Below are positions 1 to 6,424 of a DNA stretch of 30,857 nt, piece after piece. The stretch is taken from contig CALESR010000192.1 of NCBI GenBank assembly GCA_937907485.1, positions 1-30,857 of the forward strand. The letters run 5' to 3'. Under the pieces are notes generated by a model. The model worked only from the letters and a program-made list of their open reading frames with translations, was not told where the DNA came from and did not search any database. Numbering within the stretch: position 1 is the stretch's first letter; each line of letters begins with the position of its first letter. Source of the stretch: an uncultured Paracoccaceae bacterium. GTDB taxonomy: Bacteria; Pseudomonadota; Alphaproteobacteria; Rhodobacterales; Rhodobacteraceae. Made by a program: the position numbers and the translations under genes.

Positions 1-1294
1 GGCCGGCGCCGTCGCCGGGCTGCTCGCCGCGGCGACCCTGATGGCTCTGCCGCAAAGCGCCCTTGCGCAGGCCAACACCTGCCGCTGGGCCAATGACAAC
101 GAATGCGACGAGTCGCGGTATGGCGGCACCGGCGCCTGCGACAGCGGCACCGACGCCAATGACTGCCGCGCCGAGGCTGCCGCATGGCAACGGCTGATGG
201 CCGCTGTCCCGGCCAATATCCGCACCGGGCTGGGCACCGACACCTGCCGCTGGGCCTATGACCGCGAATGCGACGATATCAACTATGGCGGCACCGGCGC
301 CTGCACGCCGGGCTCGGACGCCACGGACTGCCGCGCGCTGGCGATCGGTGGCGATGAAAGCTGCCGTTGGTCGCGTGACAACGAATGCGACGAACCCGGC
401 ATCGGCACCGGGGTCTGCACCTCGGGCACCGACACCGCCGATTGCGCGCCCGTCGCGTTCTTGCGCAACCGCACCAACACCTGCGAGACGGCCTTCAACA
501 GCATCTGCGAAGAACCCGGCCACGCCAACGGCACCTGCCGCGCCTGGACCGACACCGCCGATTGCGTCGGCCGCCAGCGCCCGGTGCAGGCCCGCGACCA
601 TTACTTTGGTCAAGATGACCGCGTCCTTGTCGATGTCACCCAGATGCCGTGGCGTGCCGTCGGCCTGCTGACGCTCGAGGATGGCTCGTGCACTGGTATC
701 CTGATCGCCCCGCGCCTCGTCGCCACCGCCGCGCATTGCATGCAGGGCGAGGGCGGCCGTCAGGCCAAGGTCATCAGCTTCCGCGCCGGCGCCCGGGGCG
801 ATGGCGAGCAGGGCACTGCCAGTGTGGTCAGCGCCGAGGTTGCCCCCGATTATTCGGATGAAAGCGCCGCCCCCGGTGGCGGCAATGGCGACGACTGGGC
901 GATCCTGACACTGGACCGCGATCTGGGCCGCGACGTCGGCTTTGTGCGGCCCTATGTGCTGGGCAAGGACGACATCACCGCCATCCGCAACGGCGAGTTC
1001 CGCATCAGTCAGGCGGGCTATAGCTGGGATACCGGGCGTTACCTGTCGGGCCACATGAACTGCCTGATCCTGAACGCCTATCGCGACGGCTCGATGATCC
1101 ACACCTGCGACACCACGCGGGGGGATTCCGGCTCGCCCATCATGGCGCAGATCAATGGCGAGTGGCGGCTGATCGCGGTGGACAGCCAGTTCTTTGACCC
1201 GCAGCCGCCCTATCCGCAGATGTCCTCGTCGCATCTGGCGGTCGATACCCGCGCCTTTTCCGAGGAGCTGCGCCGCGCCGGGGCGCTGGACTGA
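1..1294 (+). CDS. Exported trypsin-like serine protease with four Cys-rich modules (5' end outside window)
   Basis: The frame is open to the left edge. The residues before the first visible Met (codon at 41) form a hydrophobic signal-peptide core ending in a SALA-Q type cleavage site, so the true start is upstream of base 1. Numbered from that Met, residues 13-176 hold four ~30-residue modules with spacing C-x7-C-x9/10-C-x8-C. The C-terminal half is a chymotrypsin-fold S1 domain: His232 (TAAHC), Asp284 or 285 (GDDWAIL) and Ser363 (GDSGSP) form the triad. The protein should act in the periplasm or outside the cell. The modules look like small disulfide or metal-stabilised binding domains, but their ligand is unknown. 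The gene converges on the phnA-like gene. Family assignment is firm; substrate unknown. Confidence 0.9.
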   Translation, partial: AGAVAGLLAAATLMALPQSALAQANTCRWANDNECDESRYGGTGACDSGTDANDCRAEAAAWQRLMAAVPANIRTGLGTDTCRWAYDRECDDINYGGTGACTPGSDATDCRALAIGGDESCRWSRDNECDEPGIGTGVCTSGTDTADCAPVAFLRNRTNTCETAFNSICEEPGHANGTCRAWTDTADCVGRQRPVQARDHYFGQDDRVLVDVTQMPWRAVGLLTLEDGSCTGILIAPRLVATAAHCMQGEGGRQAKVISFRAGARGDGEQGTASVVSAEVAPDYSDESAAPGGGNGDDWAILTLDRDLGRDVGFVRPYVLGKDDITAIRNGEFRISQAGYSWDTGRYLSGHMNCLILNAYRDGSMIHTCDTTRGDSGSPIMAQINGEWRLIAVDSQFFDPQPPYPQMSSSHLAVDTRAFSEELRRAGALD

Positions 1295-1303
1295 GCCGAA
1301 AGG

Positions 1304-1328
1304 GGCGCGCGGTTCACCGCCGCGCGCC
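1304..1328. terminator. GC-rich hairpin between convergent genes
   Basis: Perfect 9-bp inverted repeat GGCGCGCGG / CCGCGCGCC with a 7-nt loop, in the 48-nt gap between the stops of the protease and the PhnA-like gene. It is placed to act as a bidirectional terminator. There is no clear T-run on either side, so this is inferred from position and stem strength. Confidence 0.55.
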
Positions 1329-1342
1329 TGCCCTGCCGGGCG

Positions 1343-1678
1343 TCAGTCGATGACCTTTTTCACGAATTGCGACTTCAGCCCGATCTGGCCGATGCCGGGG
1401 ACCTTGCAGTCGATGTCGTGATCGCCCGCGACCAGCCGGATGCCACGCACCTTGGTGCCGACCTTGATGACCCCGGACGAGCCCTTGAGCTTGAGGTCCT
1501 TGATGACCGTCACCGTGTCGCCATCCGCCAGCACATTGCCCACCGAGTCGCGCACCTCGGCCTCGGCCTCGCCGCCGGGCGCCCATTCGTGCCCGCACTC
1601 CGGGCAAACCAGCAGGGACTCGGCCTCATAGGTAAAGGCAGAACGGCATTCGGGGCACGGAGGCAGGGACTCGGTCAT
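1343..1678 (-). CDS. phnA: PhnA/YjdM family zinc-ribbon protein
   Basis: 111-residue protein, the same length as E. coli PhnA (now YjdM). An N-terminal zinc ribbon with C8-x2-C11 and C25-x2-C28 is followed by the compact KOW/SH3-like domain of the family (SVGNVLADGDTVTVIKDLK) and the family-typical end KSQFVKKVID. The ATG at 1678 is chosen because it gives exactly the family length; an upstream in-frame start at 1720 would add 14 unrelated residues. Despite its old name the family is not required for phosphonate breakdown, and its role is unclear. This looks like an ordinary chromosomal gene. Confidence 0.9.
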   Translation of the reverse strand: MTESLPPCPECRSAFTYEAESLLVCPECGHEWAPGGEAEAEVRDSVGNVLADGDTVTVIKDLKLKGSSGVIKVGTKVRGIRLVAGDHDIDCKVPGIGQIGLKSQFVKKVID

Positions 1679-1716
1679 GCTTTGGCCTATAGCGGTGTCA
1701 ACGCTGTAGCTCGCCA

Positions 1717-1749
1717 GCAACTCTTGCAGAGTTTGACAGCAAGAGTTGC
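1717..1749. repeat. Perfect 11-bp inverted repeat with 11-nt spacer
   Basis: Arms GCAACTCTTGC (1717-1727) and GCAAGAGTTGC (1739-1749) are exact reverse complements. The element lies between the start of the PhnA-like gene and the end of the TcmP gene. It may be a terminator for the TcmP operon, although no T-run follows, an operator for phnA, or a recombination site at the edge of the accessory segment. Confidence 0.6.
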
Positions 1750-1757
1750 AGCAGGCG

Positions 1758-2675
1758 CTATTTGCTCTTCGGCGTCTTTGGCGGCTTGATGCGTGCGCCG
1801 AGCTTCAGGATGTGGTCAGCGATCGGCTGACCCCTAGGGTTGGAAGCAGCCCACATCAAGTAGTAAAGCGGCGCTCCCCTGGTGTTGGAGACCAAGGCAG
1901 GGACGGCGACGTTACCGAAAGCCTCCTTAAGTCTGCCGAGATAGAATGCAAGCAGACGCTCTGCGGTCGCTTCGCTCTTGCGAACGGCGGCGCCCCCGAA
2001 CAGGTCCGGAGGGGCGGCCTCATAGGCGAGATCGTACCAATCGTGGTTTCCGAAGCACTCGTCTAGCATTCGAACCCAGTTCTCGGGGATGTTTGGATCC
2101 CGAGTGATCAGGCGGTTGATCGCCATCGCCAATGGAAAATTCAGGATAACGTCTACCTGACCGGTGCTTGCGAGTGCCTCTACAGTCTGCCAATGCAAAT
2201 TTGGACCGTAGGGGTCTAGAAAAGCCACCCCACGGGCACCAGGCGATTTGTGGAACCTTCGGGCCAGCTTTTGAACCCCTTCGTTCGCATCCCCGATTTC
2301 TATGGTTATCGACTTCTCTGGGTACCGGTTTGTCAAAGCACCTAGCAGCTCGGCACGCCTGGGGTCAGCATCAAAGAAGTAGTACTGATCGAACCCCACT
2401 CCAGTTTCCAATGCACGTACTGGTGATCCCGCGATGAATTCTGCTTCCTCGGCAGCATCTTCATCGTCGAGTAACGAAAGCTCGTCATCGCCTTCGTTTG
2501 CCTTGCCCCTCACCCGCGACCACCCAGCCCCCGCGAAAGCGTCAATGTAGATCAGCTTGAACCGCTGTTTCTGCATCACGAGGTGGTATGCCGAAAGGTA
2601 ACTCTCAAGAGCGTCGAGCTTCTGCTTCGCCCACGGACCAACGGTGTTCTCGATGTGAGATTTTTTCACTCTCAA
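1758..2675 (-). CDS. tcmP: Three-Cys-motif partner protein TcmP
   Basis: 305 residues. The N-terminus with KKSH and a GPW element is typical of TcmP, the partner protein found beside DUF5131 genes. YIDAFAGAG (43-51) resembles the SAM-binding motif I of Rossmann methyltransferases, FFDADPRR (100-107) the acidic loop after strand 2, and FLDPYG (152-157) a relaxed DPPY catalytic motif. A nucleic-acid-directed methyltransferase-like activity is therefore plausible but unproven. The start is a TTG at 2675 with AAGGTAGG ahead; a GTG two codons later is the alternative. It lies 19 nt downstream of the DUF5131 gene, clearly in the same operon. The DNA is less GC-rich than its surroundings, suggesting transfer. 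Confidence 0.85.
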   Translation of the reverse strand: MRVKKSHIENTVGPWAKQKLDALESYLSAYHLVMQKQRFKLIYIDAFAGAGWSRVRGKANEGDDELSLLDDEDAAEEAEFIAGSPVRALETGVGFDQYYFFDADPRRAELLGALTNRYPEKSITIEIGDANEGVQKLARRFHKSPGARGVAFLDPYGPNLHWQTVEALASTGQVDVILNFPLAMAINRLITRDPNIPENWVRMLDECFGNHDWYDLAYEAAPPDLFGGAAVRKSEATAERLLAFYLGRLKEAFGNVAVPALVSNTRGAPLYYLMWAASNPRGQPIADHILKLGARIKPPKTPKSK

Positions 2676-2694
2676 TGCCTACCTTCAACACCTG

Positions 2695-3453
2695 TTAAAC
2701 CTTCAGTTCAGCTAAGATCGGTGGTGGCACGATCTGCCATGGGAAACCGTTCCACTCTTCGCCGTCGAGCATCCGACCGCCCGATTTTGGGCGTGCACCG
2801 CCCCACTGCTTGAAGAAGAAGGCTACTCCATCACGATCACAAGCTTTCCGCAATTCGGTTGCCCAAATGCCTTCCATCGGCCGCGCTCCGGGCCCACTTT
2901 CACCGCCCACTATCGCCCAGGCAACACCCGACAGATCGACTGTGCCGATAGGCCCCAAGAGTGGCTCAAAAGAGATGAAGCGCGCAGAAGAATTAATCTG
3001 TTTCAGGTGGCTGATCCGGCTCTTGTGAGCGGCATCTTCGACGGAGACACCCAGCCAAATGTGCGGCGGCACTGGCTCGCCAGCGTAGCGGTTCACAAGA
3101 TAGTTCCGCATCAGTGAACTGCGCTTCGTCAAGACCTGATAAACGTGCCAGTTGGCACCTTCCATCGCGTCAAAAACCTGATCGATGTAGGTGCGAGGAA
3201 TATCTTTGTGGAACAGATCGCTCATGGAATTGACGAAGATCATCCGCGGCTTCTTCCATTGCCGAGGTTGCGCCAGCCGCGAGGGCCATAGACGCAGGTC
3301 GAACCCGTGCTCATATGGATGGTCCGGCACCCCGCGCCAACGCTCCGCGAAGCGCTCCGCATAGCAGTTGTCACATCCTGGGCCGATTTTTGTGCAACCG
3401 GCTACCGGGTTCCAGGTGGCATCAGTCCATTCGATCTCCGTTTTTTGTGCCAT
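2695..3453 (-). CDS. DUF5131 (phage Gp37/Gp68 family) three-cysteine protein
   Basis: 252 residues, starting TEIEWTDATWNP as members of the phage Gp37/Gp68 family do. C20-x6-C27-x2-C30 followed by Y is the three-Cys motif for which the partner family is named. The family is related to spore photoproduct lyase-type radical SAM proteins, but the x6 spacing differs from the usual C-x3-C-x2-C. IFVNSMSDLFH and FISFEPLLGPI are further conserved blocks. ATG at 3453 is preferred because AGGGA lies 8 nt upstream; a GTG two codons earlier is too close to it. First gene of a two-gene unit with TcmP. The substrate is unknown; a role in phage-host conflict or nucleic acid modification is inference from the usual mobile context. 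Confidence 0.85.
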   Translation of the reverse strand: MAQKTEIEWTDATWNPVAGCTKIGPGCDNCYAERFAERWRGVPDHPYEHGFDLRLWPSRLAQPRQWKKPRMIFVNSMSDLFHKDIPRTYIDQVFDAMEGANWHVYQVLTKRSSLMRNYLVNRYAGEPVPPHIWLGVSVEDAAHKSRISHLKQINSSARFISFEPLLGPIGTVDLSGVAWAIVGGESGPGARPMEGIWATELRKACDRDGVAFFFKQWGGARPKSGGRMLDGEEWNGFPWQIVPPPILAELKV

Positions 3454-3474
3454 GCTCACGTTCCCTGTTTTTCA

Positions 3475-3498
3475 CGAGAGGGTAGCACATGGCTCTCG
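3475..3498. promoter_or_regulatory. Inverted repeat upstream of DUF5131 gene
   Basis: CGAGAG and CTCTCG separated by 12 nt, some 20 nt upstream of the DUF5131 start. It could be an operator. The arms are short, so chance is possible. Confidence 0.25.
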
Positions 3499-3636
3499 CG
3501 AGCAGAAGGGAACTCGCCTTCCAGTGAGATGAAACCGGGCGGCGCAGTATCAACAAAGCCCCTTCGTTCCAGCATCTTCGTGTTTCCTGCTGTTGCTCTC
3601 TGGCGCTTTTGTAGAGTTGGCCAATTGCCTTGATCG

Positions 3637-3885
3637 ATGGTGTTTTCTATGGTGACGCAGACCGATGAAGGAAGACTTTGGCTCGAGGCCCCCCCCAAGA
3701 TGGCTGTCTTTACGTGCAAAACTTGCGGCGCCATCGAAGAAATTTCCGTGACTTCGACTATCCTTGAAAAAACCAACAAGGGCAAATTTGTCGAAGCGCA
3801 CAAGGACAACCCAGTTGTTTGGTGGACGTGTTCGGACTGCGGGACTGACCAAATTTCCATCGCAGTGCCCCGCGAATTTCTGTGA
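3637..3885 (+). CDS. Small CxxC/CxxC zinc-ribbon-like hypothetical protein
   Basis: 82 residues with C27-x2-C30 (FTCKTCG) and C65-x2-C68 (WTCSDCG), the four-cysteine pattern of a zinc ribbon. No family name recognised. The start is uncertain: Met at 3637, Met at 3649 and Met at 3700 (61 residues, just before the first knuckle) are all possible, and none has a strong ribosome-binding site. It is divergent from the DUF5131-TcmP unit and shares its lower GC, so it may belong to the same acquired segment. Two minus-strand frames cover the same bases but lack recognisable motifs. Confidence 0.55.
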   Translation: MVFSMVTQTDEGRLWLEAPPKMAVFTCKTCGAIEEISVTSTILEKTNKGKFVEAHKDNPVVWWTCSDCGTDQISIAVPREFL

Positions 3886-3959
3886 TTGCGGTCTCTCGAA
3901 CCGATGGTTGCTCTGCAAGATTTGCCCGCCCGCAAGGGCGATAGCTGCAGCGTGTAGGT

Positions 3960-4268
3960 CTACTCGCAACCGATCCCATCGTTGTCCCGGTCAAGGTGGC
4001 GGCCATAGCCGGGGTCCCCTCGCCTGACTGGGGCCGCTCCAGCGGCTCTGGCTGCGGCGCAATTGCGAAAGGCTCCGGTGACCGGCGCAGATGGTGACAC
4101 GGCGCGAGGAGCGGCTGGTGTGGTGCGCACCCTTGGCGCGCCGTGGCAGTGGTATTCGCCGGTGCGCCGGTTGGTGTGGCAGCCTGAGGCGTCGAGGCCT
4201 CCGGAATGTCCGAAAGCGTGGGTTGGCAGCACAATCCCCACCAGTGCCAACACCCACCAGACGCGCAT
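3960..4268 (-). CDS. Exported YHYH plus excalibur-domain protein
   Basis: 102 residues. A signal peptide (RVWWVLALVGIVLPTHAFG) is followed by HSGGLDASGCHTNRRTGEYHCH, a YHYH-type segment rich in Cys and His, and a C-terminal excalibur calcium-binding motif (FRNCAAARAAGAAP to DRDNDGIGCE). ATG at 4268 is supported by GAGGGG 7 nt upstream. The start lies one base after the stop of the upstream SNase-like gene, so the two are translationally coupled. Excalibur domains often accompany SNase-like nucleases, sometimes in one chain; here the two are separate genes. Probably periplasmic; the biological target is unknown. Confidence 0.85.
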   Translation of the reverse strand: MRVWWVLALVGIVLPTHAFGHSGGLDASGCHTNRRTGEYHCHGAPRVRTTPAAPRAVSPSAPVTGAFRNCAAARAAGAAPVRRGDPGYGRHLDRDNDGIGCE

Positions 4269-4269
4269 G

Positions 4270-4737
4270 TTATTGCCCCTCAACACAATATCCCGGCAAC
4301 GGATAAACCATCGACAGGCGCCGTCCGCCTGCGCGCGCCGCCGCCTCGGCACCGGCATAGTCCCCGCCTGAAAAGTGCGGGCAGTCTCGGGCCACTCCGG
4401 ATCGCACCTGCCAATCGGCCAGATCGACGCCATTGGCGAAGCACTGGCCCACAGGTCGGCGCGTCGAGCCTGCGGTGGTGCCGTCGAGCTGACAGACCAC
4501 CCAACGCCCCTCGACGGCCTCGGCCAGATTGCGGGTGGCTTCGGCCCCGCCGGGTTCACGACCGCCAGGACGATCTTCCGGAGCGGCAACGCCACGCAGC
4601 CGCACGCGGACATGCCCAAAGGCGATATCGTCGCCGTCGACAGCCGAGGCATAGCCGCTGAGTGTGGCTGCAGGCACAAAGGCAGCAGCGGGCGCGGCAA
4701 AAACGAGTCCGGCGGCAAAGGCGATGGCTTTGATCAT
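4270..4737 (-). CDS. Exported staphylococcal-nuclease-like (thermonuclease family) protein
   Basis: 155 residues with a clear signal peptide (IKAIAFAAGLVFAAPAAA). The SNase fold is shown by VRVRLRGVAAPED, matching the Arg-containing RL-x-GI-x-APE signature, and by the C-terminal helix pattern GDYAGAEAAARA. The family cleaves DNA and RNA and needs calcium. The downstream, coupled excalibur protein fits calcium-dependent extracellular nuclease work. The Met at 4737 is preferred; a GTG at 4752 would only lengthen the leader. The 66 bases between this gene and DUF6900 may contain the end of the prophage, so it is probably chromosomal, but a phage cargo gene cannot be excluded. Confidence 0.85.
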   Translation of the reverse strand: MIKAIAFAAGLVFAAPAAAFVPAATLSGYASAVDGDDIAFGHVRVRLRGVAAPEDRPGGREPGGAEATRNLAEAVEGRWVVCQLDGTTAGSTRRPVGQCFANGVDLADWQVRSGVARDCPHFSGGDYAGAEAAARAGGRRLSMVYPLPGYCVEGQ

Positions 4738-4766
4738 CGCCCCAGACAACACCGCTTGGCGGCCCG

Positions 4767-4796
4767 TTTCAACTGCCTTTCAAAGCCCCCTTCAAA
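4767..4796. repeat. Tandem TTTCAA-type repeats, possible prophage right end
   Basis: TTTCAA at 4767, TTTCAA at 4778 and TTCAAA at 4791 recur at 11-13 bp spacing between the SNase-like gene and the last phage gene. Mu ends carry tandem transposase sites containing GTTTCA. The resemblance is slight, and neither a target duplication nor terminal TG/CA can be fixed without the other end. Confidence 0.2.
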
Positions 4797-4802
4797 CCGC
4801 CC

Positions 4803-4973
4803 TCACCCCCGCGCCCGCCCCAGCTCGAACGCCGCTTCCAGCGCGGCCCGCAGGCTCCACACCGCAACCTCGTGGAAATCGAGGCTGTCGCTGTTGCGCG
4901 CCGCCAGGGTCTGGAGGCCCAGGTGGCGGCGCGCGATCTCGGTGAGGGGGTCGACGGCGGGTTCGATGGTCAT
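4803..4973 (-). CDS. DUF6900 family small protein
   Basis: 56 residues. The segment EIARRHLGLQTLAARNSDSLDFHEVAVWSLRAALEAAFELGR is, in pieces, the signature of DUF6900 (IARRHL, TL-x-x-RNSD, LDFH-x-VAVW, ALEAA). The family has no known function. ATG at 4973 has AAGGAG 6 nt upstream. It is the last gene before the chromosomal flank and follows the methylase after a 73-nt gap with a hairpin. It is probably the distal phage gene. Confidence 0.75.
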   Translation of the reverse strand: MTIEPAVDPLTEIARRHLGLQTLAARNSDSLDFHEVAVWSLRAALEAAFELGRARG

Positions 4974-4989
4974 GGCGCTCTCCTTTGCG

Positions 4990-5014
4990 GGTGCTGGACA
5001 CATGGAGCAGCACC
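4990..5014. terminator. Hairpin downstream of methylase gene
   Basis: GGTGCTG and CAGCACC form a 7-bp perfect inverted repeat with an 11-nt loop, between the methylase stop and the DUF6900 gene. No T-run follows, so it may be a weak terminator or an RNA processing structure. Confidence 0.3.
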
Positions 5015-5046
5015 GGCTGGATTGAAGGGGCGGGCCATTGCTCTTT

Positions 5047-5885
5047 TCAGGGCGCCTGAAGCAGAAAATTGCTGATCAGCAACTCGCCCCGCTCGGGCAG
5101 CGCGCCCTTGGCCGCGATGGAATAGCTGGTCTTGACCTCGGCCAGATGGAAGGCCGCGAAGATCTCGCGCACCTCGGGCACGTCGTTGAGCGACATGATG
5201 AACCGCCCCTTCAAGCGGCCAAGCTGCCCGGCCAGATCCTCGAACCGGTCGCGGCTGAACAGGGGCGGCCATAGTCGCCCTCGCAGCCGAAATAGGGCGG
5301 GTCGAGATAGAACAACACCCCGGGCCGATCGATCCGGTCGATGAAGGCTGCAAAGTCCATGCAGGTCACCGTGACCCCGGAAAGGCGCTCGTGCAAAGCC
5401 TCCAGATCGGGCTCCAGCGTGGTCAGGTTGAACCGCGCCGGGCGGTCGGTCGAGATGCCGAAGTTGCGCCCTGACACCTTGCCGCCAAAGGCCGTGCGCT
5501 GCAGGAACAGGAAGCGCGCGGCGCGTTGCAGGTCGGTCAGGGTTTCGGGGTCAACGGCCACGAGGCGCTCGAAATTCGCCTGCGTCGTCAACTGGAACCG
5601 CAGCAGGTCGAGGAAGGCGACATAGTGCTCCTGAAGGATGCGAAACAGCGTGTAGATCTCGCGCTGGCGGTCGTTGATGAACTCGGCCCGCGGACGCGAT
5701 GTCCGCCGCAGAAAGATTCCGCCCATGCCGACGAACGGTTCCGCATAGGTGGTGTGATGCCCCGCGCGGGCGTCAGCGTCGATGAGAGCGCATATCCGCT
5801 TGGCGAGGTTGCGCTTGCCGCCCAGCCAGGGGGCGGCAGGACGGGTGGTTTCAACTTCAGTAACAAAAGGGGTTTTCGCGGACAT
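5047..5885 (-). pseudogene. D12-class adenine-specific DNA methyltransferase (Dam-type), frameshifted
   Basis: Residues 1-207 read as a Dam-like N6-adenine methylase: PWLGGKRNLAKRI near the N-terminus, SAM-binding EPFVGMGG (49-56), and catalytic DPPYFG (D195-P-P-Y198). Just after, the frame is lost. Adding one G to the four-G run at 5262-5265 (plus strand) restores a continuous C-terminus (LFSRDRFEDLAGQLGRL, then SLNDVPEVREIF, ending ISNFLLQAP) to the TGA at 5047, giving ~279 residues, normal for the family. As written the product stops at 5211 after 17 aberrant residues. The motifs are intact, so this is either a recent inactivation, phase variation in a short homopolymer, or a base-call error. 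Mu carries a DNA modification gene at the same end. TAGGAG lies ahead of the ATG at 5885. Confidence 0.85.
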
Positions 5886-5908
5886 GCGAATCAGCTCCTA
5901 ATGGCCGT

Positions 5909-5920
5909 CCCTGATCAGGG
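5909..5920. promoter_or_regulatory. Perfect GATC-centred palindrome upstream of methylase
   Basis: CCCTGATCAGGG is a perfect 12-bp palindrome ending 24 bases upstream of the methylase start. Its centre is GATC, the usual target of Dam-type enzymes. It could be an operator whose occupancy depends on methylation, as the GATC sites of Mu mom are. Inference only. Confidence 0.35.
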
Positions 5921-5983
5921 CGGGTGCGACCTTGAGCTATGACGGGTCGGCGGGGTCTGGTGTGACAATCAAAGCCCCGTGTC

Positions 5984-6022
5984 GGGGGGTGTTCCACCAC
6001 CCCCCGGCCGCCTGTGGCGGCC
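5984..6022. terminator. Double hairpin after the tail-fibre operon
   Basis: Two adjacent perfect stems: GGGGGGTG/CACCCCCC (5984-5991, 5998-6005) and GGCCGCC/GGCGGCC with TGT loop (6006-6022), the latter touching the stop codon of the preceding minus-strand gene. They fill much of the 136-nt gap before the methylase. On the minus strand a CTTTGATTGT stretch follows. This is the likely end of the structural transcript. Confidence 0.6.
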
Positions 6023-6423
6023 TAGGTCTCGATCAGCTGCAGCACAGCCGCGAAGTGGTCGCCGGGGTTGCCATAGGGCACCCCTTCGGGGTCCAGCAGT
6101 GACCCCGGGGCGCTGATCACCAGCCGGTTCCAGTCCTCCGGCACCGGGGTCTCGGCGGTCAGGATGGCCGCGCCTTGGATCAAGGACAACACGTCCCCGG
6201 CAGTGATGCCGTGGGCGGCCCAGTCGACAGGCGGCAGCATCCCGGCGCGGGCGGCGAGAATCATCGAGCAGAAATCGTCGCCCACCCAGGTGCCGGAGTA
6301 CCAGAGGGATGCCCCGGGCAACTCGCTGGCATAGTTGTTCTCGCCGCGCCCGAGGGCGGCCCCGGTCGCATTGGCGACGGCCAGCAGGCCAGCCGGGACG
6401 GTCAGGATTGCATAATGGTCCAT
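6022..6423 (-). CDS. Hypothetical protein downstream of tail fibre
   Basis: 133 residues, start ATG one base after the fibre stop. No family recognised. The sequence is acidic and soluble, without signal peptide or membrane segment; GENNYASELPGASLWYSG and GMLPPVDWAAHGITAGDVL are its most distinctive parts. Its position directly after a receptor-binding protein is where fibre chaperones or fibre-associated proteins sit, so such a role is possible but only positional. It is the last gene before the double hairpin. Confidence 0.7.
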   Translation of the reverse strand: MDHYAILTVPAGLLAVANATGAALGRGENNYASELPGASLWYSGTWVGDDFCSMILAARAGMLPPVDWAAHGITAGDVLSLIQGAAILTAETPVPEDWNRLVISAPGSLLDPEGVPYGNPGDHFAAVLQLIET

Positions 6424-6424
6424 G

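Noticed and set aside
3456..3935. Minus-strand frame of 159 codons over the small zinc-ribbon gene
   Set aside because: Lacks motifs, and the plus-strand frame has paired CxxC knuckles in conserved-looking context.
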